Shown here: positions 34,911 to 43,070 of the stretch, one piece after another | Numbering within the stretch: the first letter of the stretch is position 1 | Layout: the number at the start of each line of letters is the position of its first letter | Assembly: GCF_001884135.1 (NCBI RefSeq) | Contig: NZ_MAOC01000026.1 | Location: 62,001-126,000 of the forward strand | DNA: 64,000 nt | Source: Bacillus nitratireducens | GTDB taxonomy: Bacteria; Bacillota; Bacilli; Bacillales; Bacillaceae_G | Reading direction: 5' to 3' | Notes under the pieces: generated by a model | What the model was told of the DNA's origin: nothing | Seen by the model: only the letters and a program-made list of their open reading frames with translations | Database searches by the model: none | Made by a program: the position numbers and the translations under genes

Positions 34911-36083
34911 ATGAGATACATTACAGCTGGAGAATCACATGGTCCGCAGTTAACGGTTATTTTAGAAGGTGTACCGGCAGGTTTAACATTAACAGCGGAA
35001 CATATTAATAAAGAATTATTAAGAAGACAAAAAGGACATGGGCGCGGAAGACGCATGCAAATTGAAACAGATACTGTTGAAATTGTAAGTGGTGTTCGTC
35101 ACGGGATGACACTTGGCTCACCAATTACGTTAATCGTAAAAAATGATGATTTCAAACATTGGACGAAAGTAATGGGTGCAGACCCGATTTCAGAGCAAGA
35201 AAGTAAAGAAATGAAACGTACAATTACAAAACCACGTCCAGGACATGCAGATTTAAACGGAGCTATTAAATACGGTCATCGTGATATAAGAAACGTATTA
35301 GAGCGCTCATCTGCAAGAGAAACGACAGTTCGTGTAGCTGCTGGTGCAGTTGCAAAACAAATTTTGAAAGAGTTAGGTGTGGAAATTGCAGGGCATGTGC
35401 TTGAAATTGGTGGAGTGCAAGCGAAGCATATTTCAAACTTACCAATTGAAGAAATTAAAACGATAACTGAAAATTCACCTGTTCGATGTTTAGATAAAGA
35501 AGTAGAACAAGAAATGATGGATGCAATCGATAATGCGAAAAGCAGCGGAGATTCAATCGGTGGTATTGTTGAGGTAATTGCAGAAGGTATGCCAATTGGC
35601 GTTGGTAGCTACGTTCATTACGATCGTAAATTAGATGCAAAACTTGCTGGTGCTATTATGAGTATTAATGCATTTAAAGGTGCTGAAATTGGTGTTGGTT
35701 TTGAAGCGGCAAGACAACCAGGAAGTAAAGTGCACGATGAAATCCTTTGGGATGAAGAAAAAGGATACACGAGAAAAACGAACAATGCCGGCGGTTTAGA
35801 AGGCGGTATGACAACGGGAATGCCAATTGTCATAAGAGGCGTAATGAAGCCAATTCCTACATTATATAAACCGTTAGCAAGCGTAGATATTGATACGAAA
35901 GAAGCATTCCAAGCGAGTATTGAGAGATCTGATAGTTGCGCAGTACCAGCAGCAGGTGTAGTAGCTGAATCTGTTGTGGCATGGGAACTTGCAGATGCAC
36001 TAGTCGAACAATTCGGAAAAGATCGTATGGAATTATTAAAGCAAAACATTACACAACATAACAAATACGCAAAAGAATTTTAA
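34911..36083 (+). CDS. aroC: Chorismate synthase
   Basis: A 390-residue FMN-dependent enzyme making chorismate from EPSP. It starts [19 protein letters not shown], has [33 protein letters not shown] and [18 protein letters not shown], and ends with [18 protein letters not shown], all chorismate synthase signatures, including the FMN-binding His and Arg regions. The ATG follows AAAGGGGC. It is the first gene after T-box 3 and precedes hisC by 17 bases. Confidence 0.96.
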   Translation: MRYITAGESHGPQLTVILEGVPAGLTLTAEHINKELLRRQKGHGRGRRMQIETDTVEIVSGVRHGMTLGSPITLIVKNDDFKHWTKVMGADPISEQESKEMKRTITKPRPGHADLNGAIKYGHRDIRNVLERSSARETTVRVAAGAVAKQILKELGVEIAGHVLEIGGVQAKHISNLPIEEIKTITENSPVRCLDKEVEQEMMDAIDNAKSSGDSIGGIVEVIAEGMPIGVGSYVHYDRKLDAKLAGAIMSINAFKGAEIGVGFEAARQPGSKVHDEILWDEEKGYTRKTNNAGGLEGGMTTGMPIVIRGVMKPIPTLYKPLASVDIDTKEAFQASIERSDSCAVPAAGVVAESVVAWELADALVEQFGKDRMELLKQNITQHNKYAKEF

Positions 36084-36100
36084 AAAAAGGTGGGTTTAAC

Positions 36101-37201
36101 ATGCAAGTAAAAGATCAACTATCATCATTACAACCATATAAACCAGGTAAATCCCCAGAGCAAATGAAAGAAGTATACGGAGATCATTCGTTTGTGAAAT
36201 TAGCATCGAATGAAAATCCATTCGGTTGTTCACCACGAGTTTTAGAAGAGTTGCAAAAATCGTGGTTGGAACATGCTTTATATCCTGACGGAGGTGCGAC
36301 AACGCTCCGTCAAACAATCGCAGACAAATTAAATGTTCAAATGGAACAAATACTTTGCGGCAGTGGTTTAGATGAGGTCATTCAAATAATAAGTCGCGCA
36401 GCATTACGAGCTGGAGATAACATCGTAACGGCTGGCGCGACATTCCCACAGTACCGTCATCATGCAATTATTGAAGGCTGTGAAGTGAAAGAAGTTGCTT
36501 TAAATAACGGTGTATACGACTTAGACGAAATCTCGTCAGCCGTTGATAACAATACAAAAATAGTTTGGATTTGTAATCCGAACAACCCGACAGGCACATA
36601 TGTGAATGAGCGAAAATTGACTCAATTCATTGAAAGCATTAGTGAAAATACGTTAATTGTCATTGATGAAGCGTACTATGAATACGTAACAGCAAAAGAT
36701 TTCCCTGAGACATTACCGCTTCTAGAAAAACATAACAACATTCTTGTACTTAGAACGTTTTCTAAAGCGTACGGATTAGCTTCTTTCCGAGTTGGTTATG
36801 CGATTGGACAGGAAGAGTTAATCGAGAAATTAAATGTCGTACGTTTGCCATTTAACGTATCTTCATTAGCGCAAAAAGCAGCGACGATTGCTTTTAACGA
36901 TGAAGAGTTTATTGAAGAAATTGTACGTGTTAATACAGAGGGATTACAACAATACGAAAGTTTTTGTAAGGAAAACGAAATTCCATTTTATCCGTCGCAA
37001 ACAAACTTCATCTTCTTACCAGTGGATAATGGGGGAGAGATTTATGAAGCTTGTGCACACGCAGGATTTATTATTCGTCCGTTCCCAAATGGTGTCCGTA
37101 TTACAATCGGAACTAGGGAACAAAATGAAGGAGTGATTTCAGTGTTAAAACAACACTTTGAAAATAAAAAAGGTAAGTCTCGAGATGAGGCAAATGTGTA
37201 A
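36101..37201 (+). CDS. hisC: Histidinol-phosphate/aromatic aminotransferase
   Basis: A 366-residue PLP aminotransferase of fold type I. SNENPFGCSPRVLEEL opens the protein, IVWICNPNNPTGTYV is the substrate/PLP loop and RTFSKAYGLASFRVGYA carries the PLP-binding Lys. In this operon, away from other his genes, it most likely serves the tyrosine and phenylalanine transamination step, as HisC does in B. subtilis, and may also act on histidinol phosphate. It overlaps the chosen tyrA start by 17 bases. Confidence 0.9.
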   Translation: MQVKDQLSSLQPYKPGKSPEQMKEVYGDHSFVKLASNENPFGCSPRVLEELQKSWLEHALYPDGGATTLRQTIADKLNVQMEQILCGSGLDEVIQIISRAALRAGDNIVTAGATFPQYRHHAIIEGCEVKEVALNNGVYDLDEISSAVDNNTKIVWICNPNNPTGTYVNERKLTQFIESISENTLIVIDEAYYEYVTAKDFPETLPLLEKHNNILVLRTFSKAYGLASFRVGYAIGQEELIEKLNVVRLPFNVSSLAQKAATIAFNDEEFIEEIVRVNTEGLQQYESFCKENEIPFYPSQTNFIFLPVDNGGEIYEACAHAGFIIRPFPNGVRITIGTREQNEGVISVLKQHFENKKGKSRDEANV

Positions 37202-38294
37202 AAAGGTAGTATTAATTGGAACAGGTTTAATAGGAGGTTCTCTCGCATTAGCAATTAAAAAAGAACACGACGTAACGATAACAGGCTATGACATATTTAA
37301 AGAGCAAGTAGAGCGTGCGAAAGAATTACATGTAGTAGATGAAGTAGCAGTAGATTTACAGCGTGCATGTGAAGAGGCACATTTAATCGTCTTTGCCTCT
37401 CCAGTTGAAGAAACGAAAAAGTTATTACACAAACTTGCATCATTTCATTTACGAGAAGATGTTATTGTTACCGATGTAGGAAGTACGAAAGGGACAATCA
37501 TGAATGAAGCGGAAGCTTTATTATCAAAGAAAGTTGCTTTTATCGGTGGACATCCAATGGCAGGTTCTCACAAAACAGGAGTTGAAAGTGCGAAGGCGCA
37601 TTTATTTGAAAATGCATTTTACATTTTAACACCGATGAATCATGTATTAGATGAGCGAGTAGAAGAGTTGAAAGAATGGTTAAAAGGAACAGGATCACAT
37701 TTTCTCGTTTTAAATACAGAAGAACACGATTATGTAACAGGGATCGTTAGTCATTTTCCGCATCTTATCGCAGCAGGATTAGTAAAACAAGTTGAGAAGC
37801 ATGCTGGTGATAATCCGCTTATTCATCAACTAGCGGCTGGTGGTTTTAAAGACATTACACGCATTGCATCAAGTAGCCCGAAAATGTGGAGTGATATTGT
37901 AAAGCAAAATCGCGGGCATTTATTGGAACTATTAGAAGAATGGATCTCAGAAATGGAAGAGTTATATAAGACTGTTTCTAAAGGAGATGCAGGTGAAATA
38001 CAAAACTATTTCGCTGACGCAAAAGAATACCGTGATTCTTTACCAGTGCGAAAGAGAGGTGCAATTCCTGCCTATCATGACTTATACGTCGATGTTTTAG
38101 ATAAAGTAGGGGCCTTAGCTCATATTACGAGTATTTTAGCAGAAGAGGAAATTAGCATTACAAACTTGCAAATTTTAGAAGCACGCGAAGGATTGCTCGG
38201 GGTACTTAGAATTAGCTTCCAAAGAGAAGAAGATCGCATGAAGGCAAAGCTGGCGCTAGGAAAAGAAGAATACCAAACGTATGAAACAATTTAA
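37185..38294 (+). CDS. tyrA: Prephenate dehydrogenase
   Basis: A 369-residue NAD-dependent enzyme converting prephenate to 4-hydroxyphenylpyruvate. The N-terminal nucleotide-binding fold is VLIGTGLIGGSLALAI, followed by VTDVGSTKGTI and FIGGHPMAGSHKTGVESA (catalytic His region). A C-terminal ACT domain (about residues 295-369, LYVDVLDKVGALAHITSILA) probably binds tyrosine for feedback control. ATG 37185 is chosen for its distance from AAAAAAGG; an in-frame ATG at 37158 lies further inside hisC. Overlap with hisC suggests translational coupling. Confidence 0.93.
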   Translation: MRQMCKKVVLIGTGLIGGSLALAIKKEHDVTITGYDIFKEQVERAKELHVVDEVAVDLQRACEEAHLIVFASPVEETKKLLHKLASFHLREDVIVTDVGSTKGTIMNEAEALLSKKVAFIGGHPMAGSHKTGVESAKAHLFENAFYILTPMNHVLDERVEELKEWLKGTGSHFLVLNTEEHDYVTGIVSHFPHLIAAGLVKQVEKHAGDNPLIHQLAAGGFKDITRIASSSPKMWSDIVKQNRGHLLELLEEWISEMEELYKTVSKGDAGEIQNYFADAKEYRDSLPVRKRGAIPAYHDLYVDVLDKVGALAHITSILAEEEISITNLQILEAREGLLGVLRISFQREEDRMKAKLALGKEEYQTYETI

Positions 38295-38309
38295 AAAGAG
38301 GGTGATAAC

Positions 38310-39599
38310 GTGAAAGAAACTACAATACAAACAGTAACTAACGGATTGAATGGCACAATTACAATCCCTGGAGATAAATCAATTTCCCATCGCGCTGTCA
38401 TGTTTGGCGCAATTGCAGAGGGAAAAACAACAATTAAAGGATTTCTTCCTGGTGCGGATTGTTTAAGTACTATTTCCTGTTTTAAAGAAATGGGAGTAGA
38501 GATAACGCAAAATGGAGAAGAAGTTACGGTAATTGGAAAAGGATTAGAAGGTTTGCAAGAGCCAAAAGCTGTATTAGATGTTGGTAATTCTGGTACAACG
38601 ATCCGATTAATGTCAGGGATTTTGGCTAACACACCATTTTTCTCTTGCGTACAAGGTGATGCGTCCATCGCAAAAAGACCGATGAAACGTGTAACAAATC
38701 CATTAAAGCAAATGGGTGCAAAAATTGATGGCCGAGAAGAAGGAACGTTTACACCGCTAACAATACGTGGCGGAGATTTACAAGCAATTGAATACACTTC
38801 ACCTGTAGCAAGTGCACAAGTAAAGTCAGCTATTTTACTTGCAGGCCTTCGCGCAGAAGGTGTAACAGCAGTTACAGAACCACATATTTCACGCGACCAT
38901 ACGGAAAGAATGCTTGAAGCATTTGGAGTTAAAGTAACTCGCGAAGGAAAAACAGTGAAACTTGCAGGTGGGCAAAAGTTAACAGCAACAGACGTTCAAG
39001 TGCCAGGTGACGTATCATCAGCAGCCTTTTTCTTAGTAGCAGGCGCAATCATTCCAAATAGTAAACTAGTATTACAAAATGTAGGGATGAACCCAACACG
39101 TACAGGTATTATTGATGTTTTAGAGAAAATGGGTGCTATGTTCACTGTAGTGCCAATTAACGAAGGATCATCAGAACCAGCTGCAAACATTACGATCGAA
39201 ACATCTTCATTAAAAGGAATTGAAATTGGCGGAGATATTATCCCAAGATTAATCGATGAAATTCCTGTTATCGCTTTAGCGGCAACACAAGCAGAAGGCA
39301 TTACAGTTATTAAAGATGCACACGAGTTAAAAGTAAAAGAAACGAACCGTATTGATACAGTCGTTGCGGAATTAACGAAACTCGGAGCCCGCATTGAAGC
39401 AACTGATGACGGAATGATTATATACGGCAAATCAGCTTTAAAAGGTAGTGCAGTAAATAGTCACGGAGATCATCGCATTGGCATGATGCTTGCGATTGCC
39501 GGCTGTATTGCTGAGGGAGAAACAACAATTGAAGATGCAGAAGCGGTAGGTGTATCATATCCTACATTTTTTGAAGAACTACAAACGTTAGCTAAATAA
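38310..39599 (+). CDS. aroA: 3-phosphoshikimate 1-carboxyvinyltransferase (EPSP synthase)
   Basis: A 429-residue enzyme joining PEP to shikimate 3-phosphate. [19 protein letters not shown] at the start, [34 protein letters not shown] and [13 protein letters not shown] near the end are the conserved active-site regions. In B. subtilis the same gene is named aroE. The start is GTG behind AGAGGGTG. It is last in the operon, 15 bases after tyrA, and is followed by a strong terminator. Confidence 0.96.
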   Translation: MKETTIQTVTNGLNGTITIPGDKSISHRAVMFGAIAEGKTTIKGFLPGADCLSTISCFKEMGVEITQNGEEVTVIGKGLEGLQEPKAVLDVGNSGTTIRLMSGILANTPFFSCVQGDASIAKRPMKRVTNPLKQMGAKIDGREEGTFTPLTIRGGDLQAIEYTSPVASAQVKSAILLAGLRAEGVTAVTEPHISRDHTERMLEAFGVKVTREGKTVKLAGGQKLTATDVQVPGDVSSAAFFLVAGAIIPNSKLVLQNVGMNPTRTGIIDVLEKMGAMFTVVPINEGSSEPAANITIETSSLKGIEIGGDIIPRLIDEIPVIALAATQAEGITVIKDAHELKVKETNRIDTVVAELTKLGARIEATDDGMIIYGKSALKGSAVNSHGDHRIGMMLAIAGCIAEGETTIEDAEAVGVSYPTFFEELQTLAK

Positions 39600-39608
39600 A
39601 GTGATGAG

Positions 39609-39637
39609 AAGCAGATATGTAATGTATCTGCTTTTTT
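39609..39637 (+). terminator. Terminator of the aro operon
   Basis: A 9-bp stem (39609-39617 with 39625-39633), 7-base loop and six T. Confidence 0.85.
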
Positions 39638-39745
39638 ATGTTGGCTTTTTTCGTAAATAATGTTGCTTTATTGCGTAAGAATTTTATCCTTATTGATTTT
39701 ATGAGATTTTTACGCATAATTGTAACTAAGGGAGATGATTCCAAG

Positions 39746-40123
39746 TTGAGTAAACAGAATATCAGCACAACAGTTTCAGGGGATTTAATTGTTACCCATC
39801 TAATTGGTAAGATTAATACAGCTGATGTTTATGAATGGTTTAATGGCTTCGAGCAGGTTTGTCAGCAATTCATTTCCGAGGGTCGGAAATACAAATTGTT
39901 GGTGGATAGAAAAGGATACACGCCAGATCATTTTTCTGTTCAAAAAGCATGGAAAGATAAGTTCTTCAATGAAACCATTTTGAATCACAGTAAGGCAATT
40001 GCGTTTCTCCTTGAAGAAGGGGAAATAATGAATTATTTACAACAATCCAATACAAAAGAATCCGTAAAATTTTTCGATGATTATGAACAAGCCTTAATTT
40101 GGTTGAATGAATATCCAATATAA
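39746..40123 (+). CDS. Hypothetical STAS-like protein
   Basis: A 125-residue soluble protein if started at TTG 39746 (GGAG 11 bases upstream); the frame is open further upstream but without a credible site. SGDLIVTHLIGKINTADVYE, a KLLVDRKGYTP strand-turn, and KAIAFLLEEGE then KFFDDYEQALIWLNE follow the alternating pattern of SpoIIAA/STAS-like domains, where the last helix often ends in ALxWL. No known function; the family call is tentative. It is flanked by two terminators, so it is a monocistronic gene. Confidence 0.55.
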   Translation: MSKQNISTTVSGDLIVTHLIGKINTADVYEWFNGFEQVCQQFISEGRKYKLLVDRKGYTPDHFSVQKAWKDKFFNETILNHSKAIAFLLEEGEIMNYLQQSNTKESVKFFDDYEQALIWLNEYPI

Positions 40124-40134
40124 AACCTTTATTG

Positions 40135-40165
40135 AACCAGTTTCTCTCAATCAACTGGTTTTTTT
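40135..40165 (+). terminator. Terminator after the STAS-like gene
   Basis: An 8-bp stem AACCAGTT/AACTGGTT (40135-40142 with 40153-40160), 10-base loop and a run of seven T. Confidence 0.85.
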
Positions 40166-40355
40166 ATGCCCGTAATGTTGCCGTTGTCATAAGTTTCATC
40201 ACTTTCAAGGGTACCTCTTAGCTTCGCAAACCCAAGAGAACGCAAGGCGTTTAATATTCAGAAAGCAGTTGAAAAGAGCCTTTATGTTAGATTGTTTCTA
40301 AATCGATGTCTTTTGTTGAAACATCCTCGTAATTTCACTTACCGAACTTTAATAG

Positions 40356-40378
40356 TTTGAATTATGATATAATTCAAA
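40356..40378 (+). promoter_or_regulatory. Palindromic operator containing an extended -10 promoter
   Basis: Arms TTTGAATTAT (40356-40365) and ATAATTCAAA (40369-40378) flank a GAT centre. The sequence TGATATAAT inside it is an extended -10. The next start codon is 22 bases downstream, so a protein binding here would block the promoter. The shape is that of a MarR-type operator, but no regulator gene is adjacent. Confidence 0.55.
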
Positions 40379-40399
40379 CGAGGAATGGAGGAGAAATAT

Positions 40400-41560
40400 A
40401 TGAACGTTATACAATTAAAAGAAGAAAAGTTTAGAGAAGCATTACGTTTATCAGAATATGCTTTTCAATATAAAGCAAATGAAGAATGGATAGAGCAGAA
40501 AATTGCAAGAATGAAGGAAAGCCATCAAATATACGGTATTATGGAAGGAGAAGAGTTAGCTGCAAAGTTGCACTTAATTCCTTTTCATATTTACATAGGA
40601 AAAGAAAAGTTTAAAATGGGTGGCGTTGCAGGGGTAGCAACGTATCCTGAGTATAGAAGAAGCGGTTATGTAAAAGAGCTACTTCAGCATTCACTTCAAA
40701 CGATGAAAAAAGATGGATATACAGTATCGATGTTACATCCATTTGCAGTGTCATTTTACCGTAAATATGGATGGGAACTTTGTGCGAATCGCCTCGTAAG
40801 CCATATGACAAAGAGCGATTTAATTATGAAAAAACAAGTGAATGGAACTATAAAACGATTCAACAAAGAAAACCATATAGAAGAAGTAGAGAAAATATAT
40901 GAATCATTTGCTGAACGTTTTTCAGGCATGTTAGTTCGCAGCGAAAAATGGTGGCTACAATCAGTCTATGATGATTTAACGTTAGCAGTTTACTATGATG
41001 AAAATAAAAATGCAGCTGGTTACATGCTATATAAAATAGAAAATAATAAAATGACAGTAGAAGAATTTGTTCCGTTACATAATGAAGCAAGAATTGGTCT
41101 TTGGAACTTCATCTGCCAACATGATTCTATGATTAAAGATCTAGAAATGATACTAAGTGAGACAGAACCACTTCTTTACACATTACAAGAACCACGAGTA
41201 AAAGCAGAAGTAACTCCATATTTCATGGGAAGAATTGTAGATGTAGAACAGTTTTTCAAACAATATGAATGGAACTGGAACAACGAAGAGCAAGAAGTAA
41301 TTTTACATATTACAGATTCATTTGCACCGTGGAATAACCTATCAGTGAGGCTTGCAAATCATGAAATAACAATTATAAAGGAAGAAACAAAAGACAGAGG
41401 AATTGAGCTGGATATAAACGCACTATCTACAATAATGTTTGGCTACAAACGTCCGTTAGAACTAAATGAATTAGAATTAATTAGCGGAAGTGATGAGGAG
41501 ATACGTGCATTTGAGAATTTAGTTCCAGTGCGTAAGCCGTTTATTTATGATTTCTTTTAA
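40400..41560 (+). CDS. Eis-like GNAT acetyltransferase
   Basis: A 386-residue protein of the Eis (enhanced intracellular survival) type. The N-terminal GNAT part has GGVAGVATYPEYRRSGYVKE (acetyl-CoA loop, about residues 74-93) and MLHPFAVSFYRKYGWE. A second, degenerate GNAT-like region and a C-terminal SCP2-like segment (about 270-386) follow, as in Eis. Such proteins acetylate lysines or aminoglycosides at several positions. The ATG at 40400 follows GGAGGAG; an ATG at 40385 overlaps that site. The promoter lies inside a perfect palindrome. Confidence 0.78.
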   Translation: MNVIQLKEEKFREALRLSEYAFQYKANEEWIEQKIARMKESHQIYGIMEGEELAAKLHLIPFHIYIGKEKFKMGGVAGVATYPEYRRSGYVKELLQHSLQTMKKDGYTVSMLHPFAVSFYRKYGWELCANRLVSHMTKSDLIMKKQVNGTIKRFNKENHIEEVEKIYESFAERFSGMLVRSEKWWLQSVYDDLTLAVYYDENKNAAGYMLYKIENNKMTVEEFVPLHNEARIGLWNFICQHDSMIKDLEMILSETEPLLYTLQEPRVKAEVTPYFMGRIVDVEQFFKQYEWNWNNEEQEVILHITDSFAPWNNLSVRLANHEITIIKEETKDRGIELDINALSTIMFGYKRPLELNELELISGSDEEIRAFENLVPVRKPFIYDFF

Positions 41561-41669
41561 TTAATGTCATGTGCTATGTATGAGTAACAAAGTACTATAA
41601 TGATAAACTTTATATTATAGTACTTTTCTATTAATAGAGTGAAATCATTATTTTAGGAGGAAAAATAGA

Positions 41670-42125
41670 ATGATTAGGCAAGCTGTAGGTGCGGTCGTAT
41701 TCCAACACAGTGAATTTTTATTGGTACATAAGGTGAAAATTAGCGACATAGATGGAGAAAATGCTATGTCAAAGGGGGAATGGGATTTTCCTAAAGGTGG
41801 AGTGAAACATACAGATAATGATTTAGAGAGTGCTATTTTGAGAGAGCTAGAAGAAGAAACTGGATCTACAAAGTTTAAAGTTATTAAGCAATTTGAAGAT
41901 AAAATTTGCTTTGGCTTTCCTGAAGAACTCAAAATGAAAATTGGCTATGAAGAGCAAGAAACTACTATGTTTTATGTAGAATATATAGGTGACAGAATAG
42001 ATTTACATCCAAAAGATAATGAAATAAGTCAAGTTCAATTTTTTAAGATACAAGATGTATTGAGGGTTTTAAGTCATGATGATACAAAGAAATTTTTTGA
42101 AGGGATAACGCAAAAAATGTATTAA
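41670..42125 (+). CDS. NUDIX hydrolase
   Basis: A 151-residue NUDIX protein. The Nudix box is GGVKHTDNDLESAILRELEE followed by ETG, with the metal-binding REL-EE core intact. It opens with IRQAVGAVVFQHSEFLLVHK. It likely hydrolyses a nucleoside diphosphate derivative or other pyrophosphate; the substrate is unknown. The ATG follows AGGAGG. It stands alone between the Eis-like and TetR genes. Confidence 0.83.
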   Translation: MIRQAVGAVVFQHSEFLLVHKVKISDIDGENAMSKGEWDFPKGGVKHTDNDLESAILRELEEETGSTKFKVIKQFEDKICFGFPEELKMKIGYEEQETTMFYVEYIGDRIDLHPKDNEISQVQFFKIQDVLRVLSHDDTKKFFEGITQKMY

Positions 42126-42214
42126 TAACCTAATTGAGTGTATTTTTTGGATAAATGCCATATGAGCTTATTCACACACTTGACTTTTAATCCATGTAAT
42201 TTATAATTAAAAAC

Positions 42215-42232
42215 GGAATGAATTTTCATTCC
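42215..42232 (+). promoter_or_regulatory. TetR operator, copy 0, upstream of tetR
   Basis: GGAATGAATTTTCATTCC, a palindrome with 8-bp arms, 20 bases before the regulator's start. It shares the arms of four copies downstream, which suggests autoregulation. Confidence 0.75.
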
Positions 42233-42252
42233 TGAAAATTGAGGTGAGAAAA

Positions 42253-42819
42253 ATGGCTAAAAATAAGCAAGAGGATATTTTTGATGCTGCTATAAAACTT
42301 TTCGCAGAGCGTGGTTACGATGGTACGACAATTCCGATGATCGCTGAAAAAGCAAATGTCGGCGCTGGTACTATTTATCGCTATTTTGAAAATAAAGAGG
42401 CACTCGTTAACTCACTATTTTCAAAAAGCATGTTGCAATTATCTGAAATACTAAAAACTGATTTTCCTGTTGAAGCAAATATTCGTGAACAGTTTAGTCA
42501 TATTTATAACCGTTTATTTGAATTTGCGAGAAACAATGTGGATGCTTTTCTTTTTACAAATTCTCACTGTGATAGTTATTTTCTTGATGAACAGAGTAAC
42601 AAAATATTTGACGATTTTATAGGCTTCTTTATGAATATTATAGAAGATGGAATCGCAAAAGGTTTTCTCCGTCCATTGCCTCCAGTTGCTTTAATTATTA
42701 TTGTATATCAACCGTTAGAAAAATTAACTAAAGTAATGGCGACAGGGCAATTAGAATACTCAAAAGAATTAGTAAAAGAATTGGAAGAAAGCTCTTGGAA
42801 TGCTATTAGAATCATTTGA
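42253..42819 (+). CDS. TetR-family repressor of the MMPL transporter gene
   Basis: A 188-residue TetR-type regulator. The DNA-binding domain (about 1-50) reads DIFDAAIKLFAERGYDGTTI then NVGAGTIYRYFENKEALVN, the canonical helix-turn-helix. The C-terminal ligand domain is helical. ATG 42253 follows GAGGTGA; a GTG at 42244 is in frame. It lies between one copy and four copies of the same palindrome and directly before an MMPL exporter gene, so it most likely represses both itself and the exporter. The inducer is unknown. Confidence 0.88.
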   Translation: MAKNKQEDIFDAAIKLFAERGYDGTTIPMIAEKANVGAGTIYRYFENKEALVNSLFSKSMLQLSEILKTDFPVEANIREQFSHIYNRLFEFARNNVDAFLFTNSHCDSYFLDEQSNKIFDDFIGFFMNIIEDGIAKGFLRPLPPVALIIIVYQPLEKLTKVMATGQLEYSKELVKELEESSWNAIRII

Positions 42820-42840
42820 TTCTATAGCTTTATAAGGACA

Positions 42841-42858
42841 GGAATGAACATTCATTCC
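42841..42858 (+). promoter_or_regulatory. TetR operator, copy 1
   Basis: GGAATGAACATTCATTCC, perfect palindrome, flanked by A and T that extend the arms by one pair. Confidence 0.78.
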
Positions 42859-42908
42859 TAAATAAATATAAAAATGATTACAGGAGATGATATATCTGCA
42901 CAATTAAA

Positions 42909-42926
42909 GGAATGAATATTCATTCC
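42909..42926 (+). promoter_or_regulatory. TetR operator, copy 2
   Basis: GGAATGAATATTCATTCC, perfect palindrome, 68 bases after copy 1. Confidence 0.78.
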
Positions 42927-42973
42927 GTAGGTAGTGGTTTGATAGAATTGAAAAATAATTTAATAGGATAATA

Positions 42974-42991
42974 GGAATGAACGTTCATTCC
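42974..42991 (+). promoter_or_regulatory. TetR operator, copy 3
   Basis: GGAATGAACGTTCATTCC, perfect palindrome, 65 bases after copy 2. Confidence 0.78.
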
Positions 42992-43013
42992 TAAATGATA
43001 TTTTCAAAAATAA

Positions 43014-43031
43014 GGAATGAATATTCATTCT
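43014..43031 (+). promoter_or_regulatory. TetR operator, copy 4
   Basis: GGAATGAATATTCATTCT, one mismatch in the last base, 40 bases after copy 3 and 39 bases before the MMPL start codon. Confidence 0.75.
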
Positions 43032-43070
43032 CTATGCACCATGAAACTCTAATAACAGGAGATGATTCAA

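Noticed and set aside
40150-40255. Minus-strand open stretch of about 35 codons (contains SLGFAKLRGTLESDE)
   Set aside because: It has no start codon or ribosome site and could be a remnant of a gene, but I could not assign a family, so it is not called.
42215-43031. Possible CRISPR-like array because of repeated 18-mers
   Set aside because: Each unit is a palindrome with unequal spacing (68, 65, 40 bases) and no spacer structure; a TetR gene lies among them, so operators explain them better.
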